From Papio anubis (lineage: Eukaryota > Chordata > Mammalia > Primates > Cercopithecidae): a stretch of 64,000 bases of DNA. Shown here piece by piece: positions 37,141 to 48,879 of the stretch. The position numbers and the translations under genes were made by a program. The notes beneath the pieces were generated by a model. It was given only the letters and a program-made list of their open reading frames with translations. It did no database searches and had not been told where the DNA came from. Where the stretch lies: positions 173,820,037 through 173,884,036 of the forward strand of contig NC_044979.1 in NCBI RefSeq assembly GCF_008728515.1. The letters run 5' to 3'. The first letter of the stretch is position 1, and every line of letters begins with the position of its first letter.

Positions 37141-37521
37141 TTTTTTTTTTAACTTTGAGTTCAGGGGTACAAGAGCAGGTTTATTACATAGATAAACTTG
37201 TGTCATGGGTGTTTTTTGTCCAGACTATTTCGTCACCCAGGTATTAAGCCTAGTACCCATAAGTTATTTTTCCTGATCTTCTCCCTCCTCCCACCCTCCC
37301 CACTCTGAAAGGCCCCACTGTGTGTTGTTCCCCTCTATGTGTCCATGTATTCTCATCATTTAGCTCACACTTATAAGTGAGAACATATGGTATTTGGTTT
37401 TCTGTTCTTGTATTAGTTTGTGAAGGATAATGACCTCCAGCTCCATCCATGTCCCTGCAAAGGACATGATCTCATTCTTTTTATGGTTGCATAGTATTTC
37501 ATATGTACATAGTACTATTTC
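37141..37521 (-). mobile_element. Older L1, 3' part (split by younger L1)
   Basis: The 3'UTR and tail of a diverged primate L1 in minus orientation. It is cut at 37,521 by the younger L1 and continues at 43,709. The flank ATCAGACT at 37,133-37,140 recurs at 44,851-44,858, the likely target duplication of this older insertion. Confidence 0.85.
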
Positions 37522-37581
37522 TTTTTTTTTTTAATTTAAAAATTTTTTATTCATATATTTATTATTTCTGGTATTTTTTTT
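37522..37581 (-). repeat. Double poly(A) tail with 41-nt insert
   Basis: On the plus strand there are two T runs: T11 at 37,522-37,532 and T8 at 37,574-37,581. The 41-nt AT-rich segment between them contains two AATAAA signals on the minus strand (37,558-37,563 and 37,546-37,551), the second 14 nt before the outer tail. This is the layout of an L1 3' transduction. Confidence 0.6.
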
Positions 37582-37724
37582 AAATTTATTTATTATTATT
37601 ATACTTTAAGTTGTAGGGTACACGTGCATAACGTGCAGGTTTGTTACATATGTATACTTGTGCCATGTTGCTGTGCTGCACCCATCAACTCGTCATTTAC
37701 ATCAGGTATAACTCCCAATGCAAT

Positions 37725-37746
37725 CCCTCCCCCCTCCCCCCTCCCC
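37725..37746 (-). promoter_or_regulatory. G-quadruplex-prone tract in L1 3'UTR
   Basis: The minus strand carries four runs of three or more G separated by single A residues. A conserved G-rich tract is known in L1 3'UTRs. Confidence 0.8.
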
Positions 37747-37801
37747 ATGATAGGCCCCGGTGTGTGATGTTCCCCTTCCTGAGTCCAAGTGATCTCATTG
37801 T

Positions 37802-40800
37802 TCAGTTCCCACCTATGAGTGAGAACATGCGGTGTTTGGTTTTCTGTTCTTGTGATAGTTTGCTAAGAATGATGGTTTCCAGCTGCATCCATGTCCCTAC
37901 AAAGGACACAAACTCATCCTTTTTTATGGCTGCATAGTATTCCATGGTGTATATGTGCCACATTTTCTTAATCCAATCTGTCACTGATGGACATTTGGGT
38001 TGATTCCAAGTCTTTGCTATTGTGAATAGTGCTGCAATAAACATACGTGTGCATGTGTCTTTATAGCAGCATAATTTATAATCCTTTGGGTATATACCCA
38101 GTAATGGGATGGCTGGGTCATATGGTACATCTAGTTCAAGATCCTTGAGGAATCGCCATACTGTTTTCCATAATGGTTGAACTAGTTTACAATCCCACCA
38201 ACAGTGTAAAAGTGTTCCTATTTCTCCACATCCTCTCCAGCACCTGTTGTTTCCTGACTTTTTAATGATCGCCATTCTAACTGGTGTGAGATGGTATCTC
38301 ATTGTGGTTTTGATTTGCATTTCTCTGATGGCCAGTGATGATGAGCATTTTTTCATGTGTCTGTTGGCTGTATGAATGTCTTCTTTTGAGAAATGTCTGT
38401 TCATATCCTTTGCCCACTTTTTGATGGGGTTGTTTGTTTTTTTCTTGTAAATTTGTTTGAGTTCTTTGTAGGTTCTGGATATTAGCCCTTTGTCAGATGA
38501 GTAGATTGCAAAAATTTTCTCCCATTCTGTAGGTTGCCTGTTCACTCTGATGGTAGTTTCTTTTGCTGTGCAGAAGCTCTTTAGTTTAATGAGATCCCAT
38601 TTGTCAATTTTGGCTTTTGCTGCTGTTGCTTTTGGTGTTTTAGACATGAAGTCTTTGCCCATGCCTATGTCCTGAATGGTACTACCTAGGTTTTCCTCTA
38701 GGATTTTTATGGTATTAGGTCTAACATTTAAGTCTCTAATCCATCTTGAATTAATTTTCGTATAAGGAGTAAGGAAAGGATCCAGTTTCAGCTTTCTACT
38801 TATGGCTAGCCAATTTCCCAGCACCATTTATTAAAAAGGGAATCCTTTCCCCATTTCTTGTCTCTCTCAGGTTTGTCAAAGATCAGATGGCTGTAGATGT
38901 GTGGTATTACTTCTGAGGACTCTGTTCTGTTCCATTGGTCTATATCTCTGTTTTGGTACCAGTACCATGCTGTTTTGGTTACTGTAGCCTTGTAGTATAG
39001 TTTGAAGTCAGGTAGCGTGATGCCTCCAGCTTTGTTCTTTTGACTTAGGATTGTCTTGGAGATGCGGGCTCTTTTTTGGTTCCATATGAACTTTAAAGCA
39101 GTTTTTTCCAATTCTGTGAAGAAACTCATTGGTAGCTTGATGGGGATGGCATTGAATCTATAAATAACCTTGGGCAGTATGGCCATTTTCACGATATTGA
39201 TTCTTCCTATCCATGAGCATGGTATGTTCTTCCATTTGTTTGTGTCCTCTTTTATTTCACTGAGCAGTGGTTTGTAGTTCTCCTTGAAGAGGTCCTTTAC
39301 ATCCCTTGTAAGTTGGATTCCTAGGTATTTTATTCTCTTTGAAGCAATTGTGAATGGAAGTTCATTCATGATTTGGCTCTCTGTTTGTCTGTTACTGGTG
39401 TATAAGAATGCTTGTGATTTTTGCACATTAATTTTGTATCCTGAGACTTTGCTGAAGTTGCTTATCAGCTTAAGGAGATTTTGGGCTGAGACAATGGGGT
39501 TTTCTAAATATACAATCATGTCATCTGCAAACAGGGACAATTTGACTTCTTCTTTTCCTAACTGAATACCCCTGATTTCTTTCTCTTGCCTAATTGCCCT
39601 AGCCAGAACTTCCAACACTATGTTGAATAGGAGTGGTGAGAGAGGGCATCCCTGTCTTGTGCCAGTTTTCAAAGGGAATTTTTCCAGTTTTTGCCCATTC
39701 AGTATGATATTGGCTGTGGGTTTGTCATAAATAGCTCTTATGATTTTGAGGTACGTTCCATCAATACCGAATTTATTCAGCGTTTTTAGCATGAAGGGCT
39801 GTTGAATTTTGTCAAAAGCCTTTTCTGCATCTATTGAGATAATCATGTGGTTCTTGTCTTTGGTTCTGTTTATATGCTGGATTATGTTTATTGATTTGCG
39901 AATGTTGAACCAGCCTTGCATCCCAGGGATGAAGCCCACTTGATCATGGTGGATAAGCTTTTTGATGTGTTGCTGAATCCGGCTTGCCAGTATTTTATTG
40001 AGGATTTTTGCATCGATGTTCATCAGGGATATTGGTCTAAAATTCTCTTTTTTTGTTGTGTCTCTACCAGGCTTTGGTATCAGGATGATGTTGGCCTCAT
40101 AAAATGAGTTAGGGAGGATTCCCTCTTTTTCTATTGATTGGAATAGTTTCAGAAGGAATGGTACCAACTCCTCCTTGTACCTCTGGTAGAATTCAGCTGT
40201 GAATCCATCTGGTCCTGGACTTTTTGGTTGGTAGGCTATTAATTATTGCCTGTTTAGAGCCTGCTATTAGTGCAATTCCCAGGATTCAACTTCTTCCTGG
40301 TTAGTCTTGGGAAGGTAGTGTCCAGGAAATTATCCGACCTTCCTAGATTTTTCAGTTTATTTGCGTAGAGGTGTTTATAGTATTCTCTGATGGTAGTTTG
40401 TATTTCTGTGGGGTCGGTGGTAATATCCCTTTGTCATTTTTAATTGCGTCGATTTGATTCTTCTCTCTTTTTCTTCTTTATTAATCTTGCTAGTGGTCTG
40501 TCAATTTTGTTGATCATTTCAAAACCAACTCCTGGATTCATTGGTTTTTGGAGGGTTTTTGTGTCTCTATCTCCTTCAGTTCTGCTCTGATCTTAGTTAT
40601 TTCTTCCCTTCTGCTAGCTTTCCAGATGTGTTTTGCCCTTGCTTCTCTAGTTCTTTTAATTGCGATGTTAGAGTGTCAATTTTAGATCTTCCTGCTTTCT
40701 CTTGTGGGCATTTAGTGCTATAAATTTCCCTCTACACACTGCTTTTAAATGTGTCCCAGAGATTCTGGTATGTTGTATCTTTGTTCTCATTGGTTTCAAA

Positions 40801-41615
40801 ATGTTTTATTTCTGCCTTCATTTCGTTATGTACCAGTAGTCATTCCAGAGACAGGTTGTTCCAGTTTCCATGTAGTTGAGAGCGATTTTGATTGAGTTTC
40901 TTAGTCCTGAGTTCTAGTTTGATTGCTGTGGTCTGAGAGACAGTTTGTTATAATTTCTGTTCTTGTACATTTGCTGAGGAGTGCTTTGCTGATTACGTGG
41001 TCAATTTTTGGAGTAAAGTACGATGTGGTGCTGAAGAATGTATATTCTGTTGATTTGGTGGAGAGAGTTCTATAGATGTCTATTAGGTCTGCTTGCTGCA
41101 GAGATGAGTTCAATTCCTGGATATCCTTGTTCACTTTCTGTCTCGTTGATCTGTCTAATGTAGACAGTGGAGTGTTGAAGTCTGCCATTATTATTGTATG
41201 GGAGTCTAAGTCTCTTTGTAAGTCTCTTAAGGACTTGCTTTATGAATCTGGGTGCTCCCGTATTGGGTGCATATATATTTAGGATAGTTAGCTCTTCCTG
41301 TTGAATTGATTCCTTTACCATTATGTAATGGCCTTCTTTGTCTCTTTTGATCTTTGATGGTTTAAAGTCTGTTTTATCAGAGACTAGGATTGCAACCCCC
41401 GCTTTTTTTTGTTCTCCATTTGCTTGGTAAATCTTCCTCCATCCCTTTATTTTGAGCCTATGTATGTCTCTGCGTGTGAGATGGGTCTCCTGAATACAGC
41501 AGACTGATGGGTCTTGACTCTTTATCCAGTTTGCCAGTCTGTGTCTCTTAATTGGAGCATTTAGTCCATTTACATTTAAGGTTAAGATTGTTATGTGTGA
41601 ACTTGATCCTGCCAT
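37802..41615 (-). pseudogene. L1 ORF2 (endonuclease/reverse transcriptase), broken
   Basis: L1 ORF2p normally has 1,275 residues: N-terminal endonuclease, reverse transcriptase, and a Cys-rich C-terminus. Here the span is 3,814 nt, 14 nt shorter than the 3,828-nt norm, and the frame is lost several times. The N-terminus (from 41,615) keeps NVNG and CIQETHL of the endonuclease, then shifts frame near 41,240. A second piece in another frame covers about 40,901-41,230. The interval 40,170-40,900 is the most damaged. The reverse transcriptase block (about 38,806-40,190) is open and retains the catalytic motif FADDMIVYL. A one-base deletion near 38,815 shifts into the last 340 codons, which run open to 37,802 with the C-rich region. 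It cannot make a full-length protein. Confidence 0.93.
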
Positions 41616-41678
41616 TATGATATTAACTGGTTATTTTGCTCGTTAGTTGATGCAGTTTCTTCCTAGCCTCGATGGTCT

Positions 41679-42695
41679 TTACATTTTGGCATGTTTTTGC
41701 AATGGCTGGTACCGGTTGTTCCTTTCCATGTTGAGTGCTTCCTTCAGGGTCTCTTGTAAGGCAGGCCTAGTGGTGACAAAATCCCTAAGCATTTGCTTAT
41801 CTGTAAAGGATTTTATTTCTCCTTCACTTATGAAACTTAGTTTGGCTGGATATGAAATTCTGGGTTTAAAATTCTTTTCTTTAAGAATGTTGAATATTGG
41901 CCCCCACTCTCTTCTGGCTTGTAGAGTTTCTGCCGAGAGATCTGCTGTGAGTCTGATGGGCTTCCCTTTGTGGGTAACCCGACCTTTCTCTCTGGCTGCC
42001 CTTAAGATTTTTTCCTTCATTTCAACTTTGGTGAATCTGGCAATTATGTGTCTTGGAGTTGCTCTTCTCGAGGAGTATCTTTGTGGCGTTCTCTGTATTT
42101 CCTGGATTTGAATGTTGGCCTGCCCTACTAGGTTGGGGAAGTTCTCCTGGATGATATCCTGAAGAGTGTTTTCCAACTTGGTTCCATTTTCCCCCTCACT
42201 TTCAGGCACCCCAATCAGACGTAGATTTGGTCTTTTTACATAATCCCATACTTCTTGCAGGCTTTGTTCATTTCTTTTTCTTCTTTTTTCTTTTGGTTTC
42301 TCTTCTCGCTTCATTTCATTCATTTGATCCTCAATCGCTGATACTCTTTCTTCCAGTTGATCGAGTCGGTTACTGAAGCTTGTGCATTTGTCACGTATTT
42401 CTCGTGTCATGGTTTTCATCTCTTTCATTTCATTTATGACCTTCTCTGCATTAATTACTCTAGCCATCAATTCTTCCACTTTTTTTTCAAGATTTTTAGT
42501 TTCTTTGCGCTGGGTACGTAATTCCTCCTTTAGCTCTGAGAAATTTGATGGACTGAAGCCTTCTTCTCTCATCTCGTCAAAGTCATTCTCCGTCCAGCTT
42601 TGATCCGTTGCTGGCGATGAGCTGCGCTCCTTTGCCGGGGGAGATGCGCTCTTATTTTTTGAATTTCCAGCTTTTCTGCCCTGCTTTTTCCCCAT
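41679..42695 (-). CDS. L1 ORF1p, intact reading frame
   Basis: A complete 338-codon frame, the exact length of modern human L1 ORF1p, the trimeric RNA-binding chaperone that coats L1 RNA. It starts MGKKQGRKAGN. A basic/Ser-rich N-terminus (about residues 1-50) is followed by a long heptad-like coiled coil rich in Glu/Lys (about 50-150), the RRM region (about 155-250, with RPNLRLIGVPE and RHIIARF) and the C-terminal domain (about 255-338, with the conserved YPAKLSF). No stop or frameshift is seen. The 63-nt gap to ORF2 is canonical. The partner ORF2 is broken, so the element is not autonomous. ORF1 translation from this copy is inference; the missing first 5'UTR bases make normal transcription less likely. 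It is a retroelement gene, not a host gene. Confidence 0.9.
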   Translation of the reverse strand: MGKKQGRKAGNSKNKSASPPAKERSSSPATDQSWTENDFDEMREEGFSPSNFSELKEELRTQRKETKNLEKKVEELMARVINAEKVINEMKEMKTMTREIRDKCTSFSNRLDQLEERVSAIEDQMNEMKREEKPKEKRRKRNEQSLQEVWDYVKRPNLRLIGVPESEGENGTKLENTLQDIIQENFPNLVGQANIQIQEIQRTPQRYSSRRATPRHIIARFTKVEMKEKILRAAREKGRVTHKGKPIRLTADLSAETLQARREWGPIFNILKEKNFKPRISYPAKLSFISEGEIKSFTDKQMLRDFVTTRPALQETLKEALNMERNNRYQPLQKHAKM

Positions 42696-43697
42696 CTTTG
42701 TGGTTTTATCTGCCTGTGGTCTTTGATGATGGTGATGTACTGATGGGGTTTTGGTGTAGGTGTCCTTCCTGTTTGATAGTTTTCCTTCTAACAGTCAGGA
42801 CCCTCAGCTGTAGGTCTGTTGGAGATTGCTTGAGGTCCACTCCAGACCCTGTTTGCCTGGGTATCAGCAGCAGAGGCTGCAGAAGATAGAATATTTCTGA
42901 ACAGCGAGTGTACCTGTCTGATTCTTGCTTTGGAAGCTTCCTCTCAGGGGTGTACTCCACCCTGTGAGGTGTGGGGTGTCAGACTGCCCCTAGTGGGGGA
43001 TGTCTCCCAGTTAGGCTACTCAGGGGTCAGGGACCCACTTGAGCAGGGAGTCTGTCCCTTCTCAGATCTCAACCTCCGTGTTGGGAGATCCACTGCTCTC
43101 TTCAAAGCTGTCAGACAGAGTCGTTTGTGTCTGCAGAGGTTTCTGTTGTGTTTGTTATTGCTGACTGTGCCCTGTCCCCAGAGGTGGAGTCTACAGAGAC
43201 AGGCAGGTTTCCTTGAGCTGCTGTGAGCTCCACCCAGTTCGAGCTTCCCAGCAGTTTTGTTTACCTACTTAAGCCTCAGCAATGGCGGGTGCCCCTCCCC
43301 CAGCCTCGCTGCTGCCTTGCCGGTAGATCACAGACTGCTGTGCTAGCAATGAGGGACGCTCCGTGGGTGTGGGACCCTCCCGGCCAGGTGTGGGATATGA
43401 TCTCCTGGTGTGCCTGTTTGCTTAAAGCACAGTATTGGGGTGGGAGTTACCCGATTTTCCAGGTGTTGTGTGTCTCAGTTCCCCTGGCTAGGAAAAGGGA
43501 TTCCCTTCCCCCTTGCGCTTCCCAGGTGAGGCAATGACTCGCCCTGCTTCAGCTCTCGCTGGTCGGGCTGCAGCAGCTGACCAGCACCCATCGTCCGGCA
43601 CTCCCCAGTGAGATGAACCCAGTACCTCAGTTGAAAATGCAGAAATCACGGGTCTTCTGTGTCGCTCGCGCTGGGAGTTGGAGACTGGAGCTGTTCC
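42696..43697 (-). promoter_or_regulatory. L1 5'UTR promoter region
   Basis: About 1.0 kb of L1 5'UTR, GC-rich compared with its surroundings. The sense promoter normally starts at position +1 under a YY1 box at about +12 to +21. That box is absent because the copy starts at about position 28. An antisense promoter is known in human L1 5'UTRs; if active here it would fire on the plus strand toward ERG. Confidence 0.75.
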
Positions 43698-43708
43698 AGT
43701 ACTATTTC

Positions 43709-44850
43709 ATAGTACACAAAATAGGTACCATATTTTCTTTATCCAGTCTATCATTGATGGGCATTTAGGCTGATTTCATGCCTTTGCTATTGTGAATAGT
43801 GCTGCAGAGAACATTGGGATGAACATGTCTTTATAATAGAACATTTTATATTTCTTTGGGTATATACCCAGTAATGGGATTGCTAAGTCGAATGGTATTT
43901 CTGTCTTTAGGTCTTTGAGGAATCGCCACACTGTCTTCCACAATGGCTGAACTAATTCACACTCCCACCAACAGTGTATAAGCATTCCTTTTTATCCACA
44001 ACCTTGCCAGCATCTGTTATGTTTTGACTTTTAAGAATAGCCATTCTGACTGATGTTAGATGGTATCTTATTGTGGTTTTGATTTGCATTTCTCCAATGA
44101 TCAGTGATGTTGAGCTGTTTTTTCAAATAATTGTTGGCTGCATGTATGTTTTCTTTTGAAAAGTGTCTGTTCATGACTTTTGCTCACTTGTTACTAGGGT
44201 TGCTTTTTTCTTTGTAAAGAAATTAATAAATTTGTTTAAGTTCCTTATAGATGCTGGATATTAGACCTTTGTCAGATGTATAGTTTGCAAAAATTTTTCT
44301 GTAGATTGTGTGTTTACTCTGTTGATAGTTTCTTTTGTTGTGCAGAAGCTCATTAGTTTGATTAGATCCCATTTGTCAATTTTTGCTTTCATTCCATTGC
44401 TTTTGGCATCTTCATCATGAAACCTTTGCCTGTGCCTACGTCCTGAATGATATTGCCTAGGTTGTCTTCCAGAATTTTTATAGTTTTGGGTTTTACATTT
44501 AATTCTTTAAGCCATCTTGAGTTAATTTTTGTATATGGTATAAGGAGGTGGTCTAGTTTCAGTATTCTGCATATGGCTAACCACTTATCCTAGCACCATT
44601 TATTGAACAGGGAATCCTTTCCCCATTGCTTGTTTTTTATCATTTTTGTCCAAGATCAGATGGTTGTAGGTGTGCAGTCTTATTTTTGGGTTCTCTATTC
44701 TGTTCCATTGGTCTGTGTGTCTGTTTTTGTACCAGTACCATGCTGCTTTGGTTACCACAGCCCTGTATTATAGTTTAAAGTTGGGTAGTGTGATGCCTTC
44801 AGCTTTGTTCTTTTTGCTTAGGATTGTCTTGGCTATTTGGGCTTTTTCAA
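43709..44850 (-). mobile_element. Older L1, ORF2 part (continuation)
   Basis: Continuation of the L1 at 37,141-37,521. The minus strand encodes a decayed ORF2 C-terminus such as LVQPLWKTVWRFLKDL, plus further upstream ORF2 sequence with many stops. 5'-truncated at 44,850, next to the repeated flank ATCAGACTTTTT. Confidence 0.88.
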
Positions 44851-44862
44851 ATCAGACTTTTT

Positions 44863-47560
44863 AATGTTTGCCAAAATGGTGGGTGCAAAACAGATATTAT
44901 TTTGATTTTAATTTATATACCCTCAGTTACCATGAGCTTGAGAATTGTTTACAATTAATTGTTCATCATGTTTACCCTCTTGAAAAGTGAGCTATTCAAC
45001 TCTTTTGCATATTTCCCACTGTTTTTACTTGTTGATTTACAATAGTTATACATTCTGGTTACTAGTGTTTTGCAGGGGATATGAGTTACAGAACTTTCTC
45101 CCAGCAGGTAGTTTATCTTTTCACTCTCTTTAATGATATATTTTGATTTAAACACCCTTAATTTTAATATAGTAATATCTATCAATATTTCTTTTACAGG
45201 TTGTAGTTTTTATGTCTTGTTTTATAAAACCCTTTGGACCTCAAGGTCATATTCTCCTGTAATATCTTCTAAAATGCTTTATAAGTTTAAATTTTACATT
45301 TAAATCCTTAATCATATATGTATGATTGACTTTTACATGTGGCATTATATATGGGTCCAATAAGTTTTCCCTATTATAAAGTTTTCTAGTTTTTTGACCT
45401 TATTTATTGAAAAATCCACTCTTTCTGAATTGATGTTTAGTACTATTTCTGATTATATCAAGTATCCACATCTGTTAGTTTATGGACTCTCCTATTCCAT
45501 TGTTGTGTTTCTTTTGAGCCATCCATACTGTTATTCTTAAATACTACAACTTTATAATAAGATTTAGTTCCTAGGTGAACAAAAAACACAACACATAGGC
45601 TGTGCTTTCAAGCATAGCTGGGCCTATGCAATCTGGCCCTCTGTATAATTTTAAAAACAGCTTATAAAAAAAAATAGTACTGCCGGATTTTTTTTTTTTT
45701 TAGAGGAACTGCAGTGGATTTCTAGATCATCTTGCAAACAACAGACATCTTTATAATACAGAATTATTAAATCCATGAACATGATCCATGATTTCATTTG
45801 CTTAGATTGTCTTTAATGTTTTTAAATGAAGTTTTGTTTTCCCATAAAGCTCTTTCATATCTTTATAGAATTATTCTTAGATATTACATTTTTATGCTAT
45901 TGAAAATGATATATTTTTTAATTTAACCTTCTCAATGTATATGTTATATGTAGAAATGCAACTGAATTTTGATTCCAATAATTTTGCTAAAACTCTTACA
46001 AATTCAAAAATTAACCTAATGATTAATTAGAATTTTATACATGCACAGCCATATTTTATATGAATACTAATAGATTTGTTTCATTCCAATACTTACCGTT
46101 TTTATTTCTTTTTTCCTTGCCATAGTATTCTGGTAAGCCTCCAAATCTATGTCGAATAGTAAGCATTTTTGTCTTATTCTTGACAGCAAGGAAAATGCTT
46201 TCAATTATATAGCTTCTTGTGAAATATTTGTTATATGTTTTCTACAGATACTATTATCAGGTTAAAGAAGTCATATTCTTTTCTTAGTCTGCTAGTAGTT
46301 AATAACATATAGATGCTCAATTACACTTTCTATACGTATTCAGATAATCATATTTTTCTTCTATAATGTTTTCATGTGGGGGAGACATTAATTGATTTCC
46401 CAATATTAACCCAACTTTGCACAATTTTGATCAACCCACCTTGATCATGATATAATTTCTTTTTTATACATGGCTGAATTCTCCTTGCTAATATTTGGTT
46501 TAATATTTTTGCATCTTGCATTCATAAGAATAATTGGCCTTCTTTGTACTGTTGTTGTTTTTGGTATCAAAGTTATGCTAGTCTACAAATTTTATAAATT
46601 TTATTGGGGAGTGTTACTTCTTTTTTATATTCTCCACAATATTTTGGGAAATTTTGGACCTTAAATATTTGATTGACCTAACTGATGAAGCCATCTGACT
46701 TTAGCTTTCTTTCAGGGAAAAACTATGACTATGAATTCAGTTTCTTTAATGGCTGTAAGATCATTCAGGTTTTCTATTTCTTCTTGTGTCAGTTTGGCCA
46801 GGTTTGTTTTCTACACAAATTTATTCATTTAATATACTTTTCAGATAAATAGGCATAAAATAGTTCACAACATCCTCTAATCATTTGAAAGTCCTTAGCA
46901 ACCATAAACGTATTCCCATTTTTATTCTTAATATTATCTGTCTTTTCTTTTTTAAAGTAATCTCACAAAAGACAAGACTTGTCCATTTTATTAATCTTGT
47001 TAAAAACTCTAATTTTTATCTTTGTTGATTCTCTGTATTTCAAGTTTTTCAATTTGTTAATTTCTGTTCTTATGTTTATAATATCCTATTTCCTAATTGT
47101 TTTTTGTTTGTTCATTTTGCTGCTCTTTTGCCAACTTTTTAAAATGGATGATTGGTTCACTAATTATCATCCTCTTTTCTATTTCAATATAAATATTTCA
47201 GACTATAAATTTCTATTTGCTGTTTTAGCTATATACCACAAATTTTATATGTATTTTTGTTATACTAAACCATATTGTCTAACTTACATTGTAATTTCTT
47301 TTTTAAAATGTTAGTATATTTCCTAAGTAAATTTTTCTACTTAACTTTTTATTGACACCTAGCATAATTGCTTTAGGTCTAAGTAGGTATATTATTTTAG
47401 CCATTTAAATGTGTTGTGATTTTCTTTATAAACCTATTTACGGTAAATTTGTATAAATGATCCATGTGTAAGAATTTGTATTTTTTAGTTGTTGGGAGCA
47501 GTGCTCTAACCCCATTAGGTCAAGTTTGTTAATCTTCCATTTCTTGTTTTTTTTTTTTAC
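44863..47560 (-). mobile_element. Ancient L1M ORF2 remnant
   Basis: Very AT-rich and diverged, but plus-strand blocks mirror L1 ORF2 in reverse: TTGACTTTTACATGTGGCAT, AATTGGCCTTCTTTGTA, TTCTTGTGTCAGTTTGGCCA, CATTTTATTAATCTTGTT. All frames are closed. A segment at about 45,585-45,740 does not look like L1 and may be a small later insertion. Confidence 0.75.
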
Positions 47561-48289
47561 TTGTTTTATCAATAACTCACATAACTATATTAAAAAGTAG
47601 GTATGAAGGTAGTGCAAGAAATTACATTCTTCTTGTTATAAAATAAAAATGAAATTGACTCCACCAAGAATTTGTGAGAATTTTGAGTCTTTTAATGTCA
47701 TCATCATTGTGAGTTCCGCTCCATCCATAGATCCTGGAAGCAAGCGTCTTCTGGTCCTCAGTGCATACTCTTTGCTCCAAACCCTATAGGGTTATGGCTT
47801 CAGTGTCAAGTACAGGTACAGGGATCCCTGATGGGGCTAGAATCTGCATAACCAAGGCTTCAGCTCCCTAGCAGAGCCACACCCTAAATTCCTGTAAGTA
47901 CCCAGGACTTACACATTCATGATGGTCTAGGTCACCATTGCTTGTGAATCCTATAGACTCTAATCTTTTCCCATTAATGGGATAACTTCTCTCAACCTCT
48001 CTCTTGCTTTGCTACTCTTCTTATTGTTTCCTTTTACATTTTGTTTTCAAAAATTTCCCAAAGAACCTTTGGAAGCTCAATTTAAACTACTGTATCTTGG
48101 ACTTGGGGGGTGGAGGAATGAGATGCTGAGACTTAAGATCTGGCAATAATGCCTACAATAAGCATACTTCCTTCCACAGAAAGGTCAGTACCTCTGTAAA
48201 TATACGAACCAACTGCCTGGCTTCCTGTTTTTTCTGTATCAAGTTCTTGTAGTACCATTGAGAAAGTAGCACTGGGTGGCTGAAAATGT
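47561..48289. other. Intergenic, no gene seen
   Basis: AT-rich. Nothing recognised. Confidence 0.5.
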
Positions 48290-48430
48290 ACCTGGCTAGC
48301 ATCCAAGTATTGGGTCCAAGTTCAAGCTCTGCTTTTCACTAGCTACATGTTTTAAGATGTATATTCCCTCTTGGAGTCTCTACTTCTCATCTTCAAATGG
48401 GGACAGGAATTCTACAAGACTCTGAGGTCT
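48290..48430 (+). mobile_element. MIR-like fragment
   Basis: TTCAAGCTCTGCTTTTCACTAG followed by CATCTTCAAATGGGGACAG resembles diverged MIR. Confidence 0.5.
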
Positions 48431-48879
48431 ACAAAGTCAGGGCCTGTGTTCCATTTCTTTTGTATTCCTTGTGCCTAATTTCACATCTGCTATTGTAGAT
48501 CAATCTTTGTTCTGAATGAAAGAGTAAATAAATTTATATCTTTAAGATTTTTTGCATGAACTGAGACAGCACATGAGTAAGCTCTTTGTAAACTATTAAG
48601 CACATGACAAATGTATTTATTATCACCTTTCTATTATATTTCACAGCAATGTGAGATATCCTCAAACATGTTTTTACATCCCTCATCCTCAAATGTTTAG
48701 ATCAGCCCCCAATATTTACGTATTTTTCAGCAATTGTTTCATATAATCTCTACCGAAGGAAGAGACAGAAGCCACTTAAAAAAAAGTCTTAGGGATATCT
48801 CCCAAAACTGCTTATTATTTGAATGGCTTTATATTTTAAAATGTCTGCAGCCAATTTTTTGCTCTGCTGTGCTCCAACT

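Larger units (their letters stand above)
37522..43697 (-). mobile_element. Near-full-length L1PA LINE-1
   Basis: A 6.2-kb L1 on the minus strand with all parts in order: 5'UTR (42,696-43,697), ORF1 (41,679-42,695), the 63-nt spacer, ORF2 (41,615 to 37,802, broken), 3'UTR with G-rich tract, and poly(A). The exact 11-bp duplication AGTACTATTTC flanks it (37,511-37,521 and 43,698-43,708). The 5' end begins at GGAACAGCTCCAGTC, so only about 27 consensus nucleotides are missing. The 5'UTR and 3'UTR variants suggest L1PA5-L1PA7 age, from memory. It lies inside an older L1 and in the same orientation as ERG, about 11 kb beyond the ERG 3' end. Confidence 0.95.

Noticed and set aside
41650..43537. Plus-strand open frames antisense to L1 ORF1 and 5'UTR
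   Set aside because: Shadows of the L1. I could not confirm that the primate ORF0 is preserved here.
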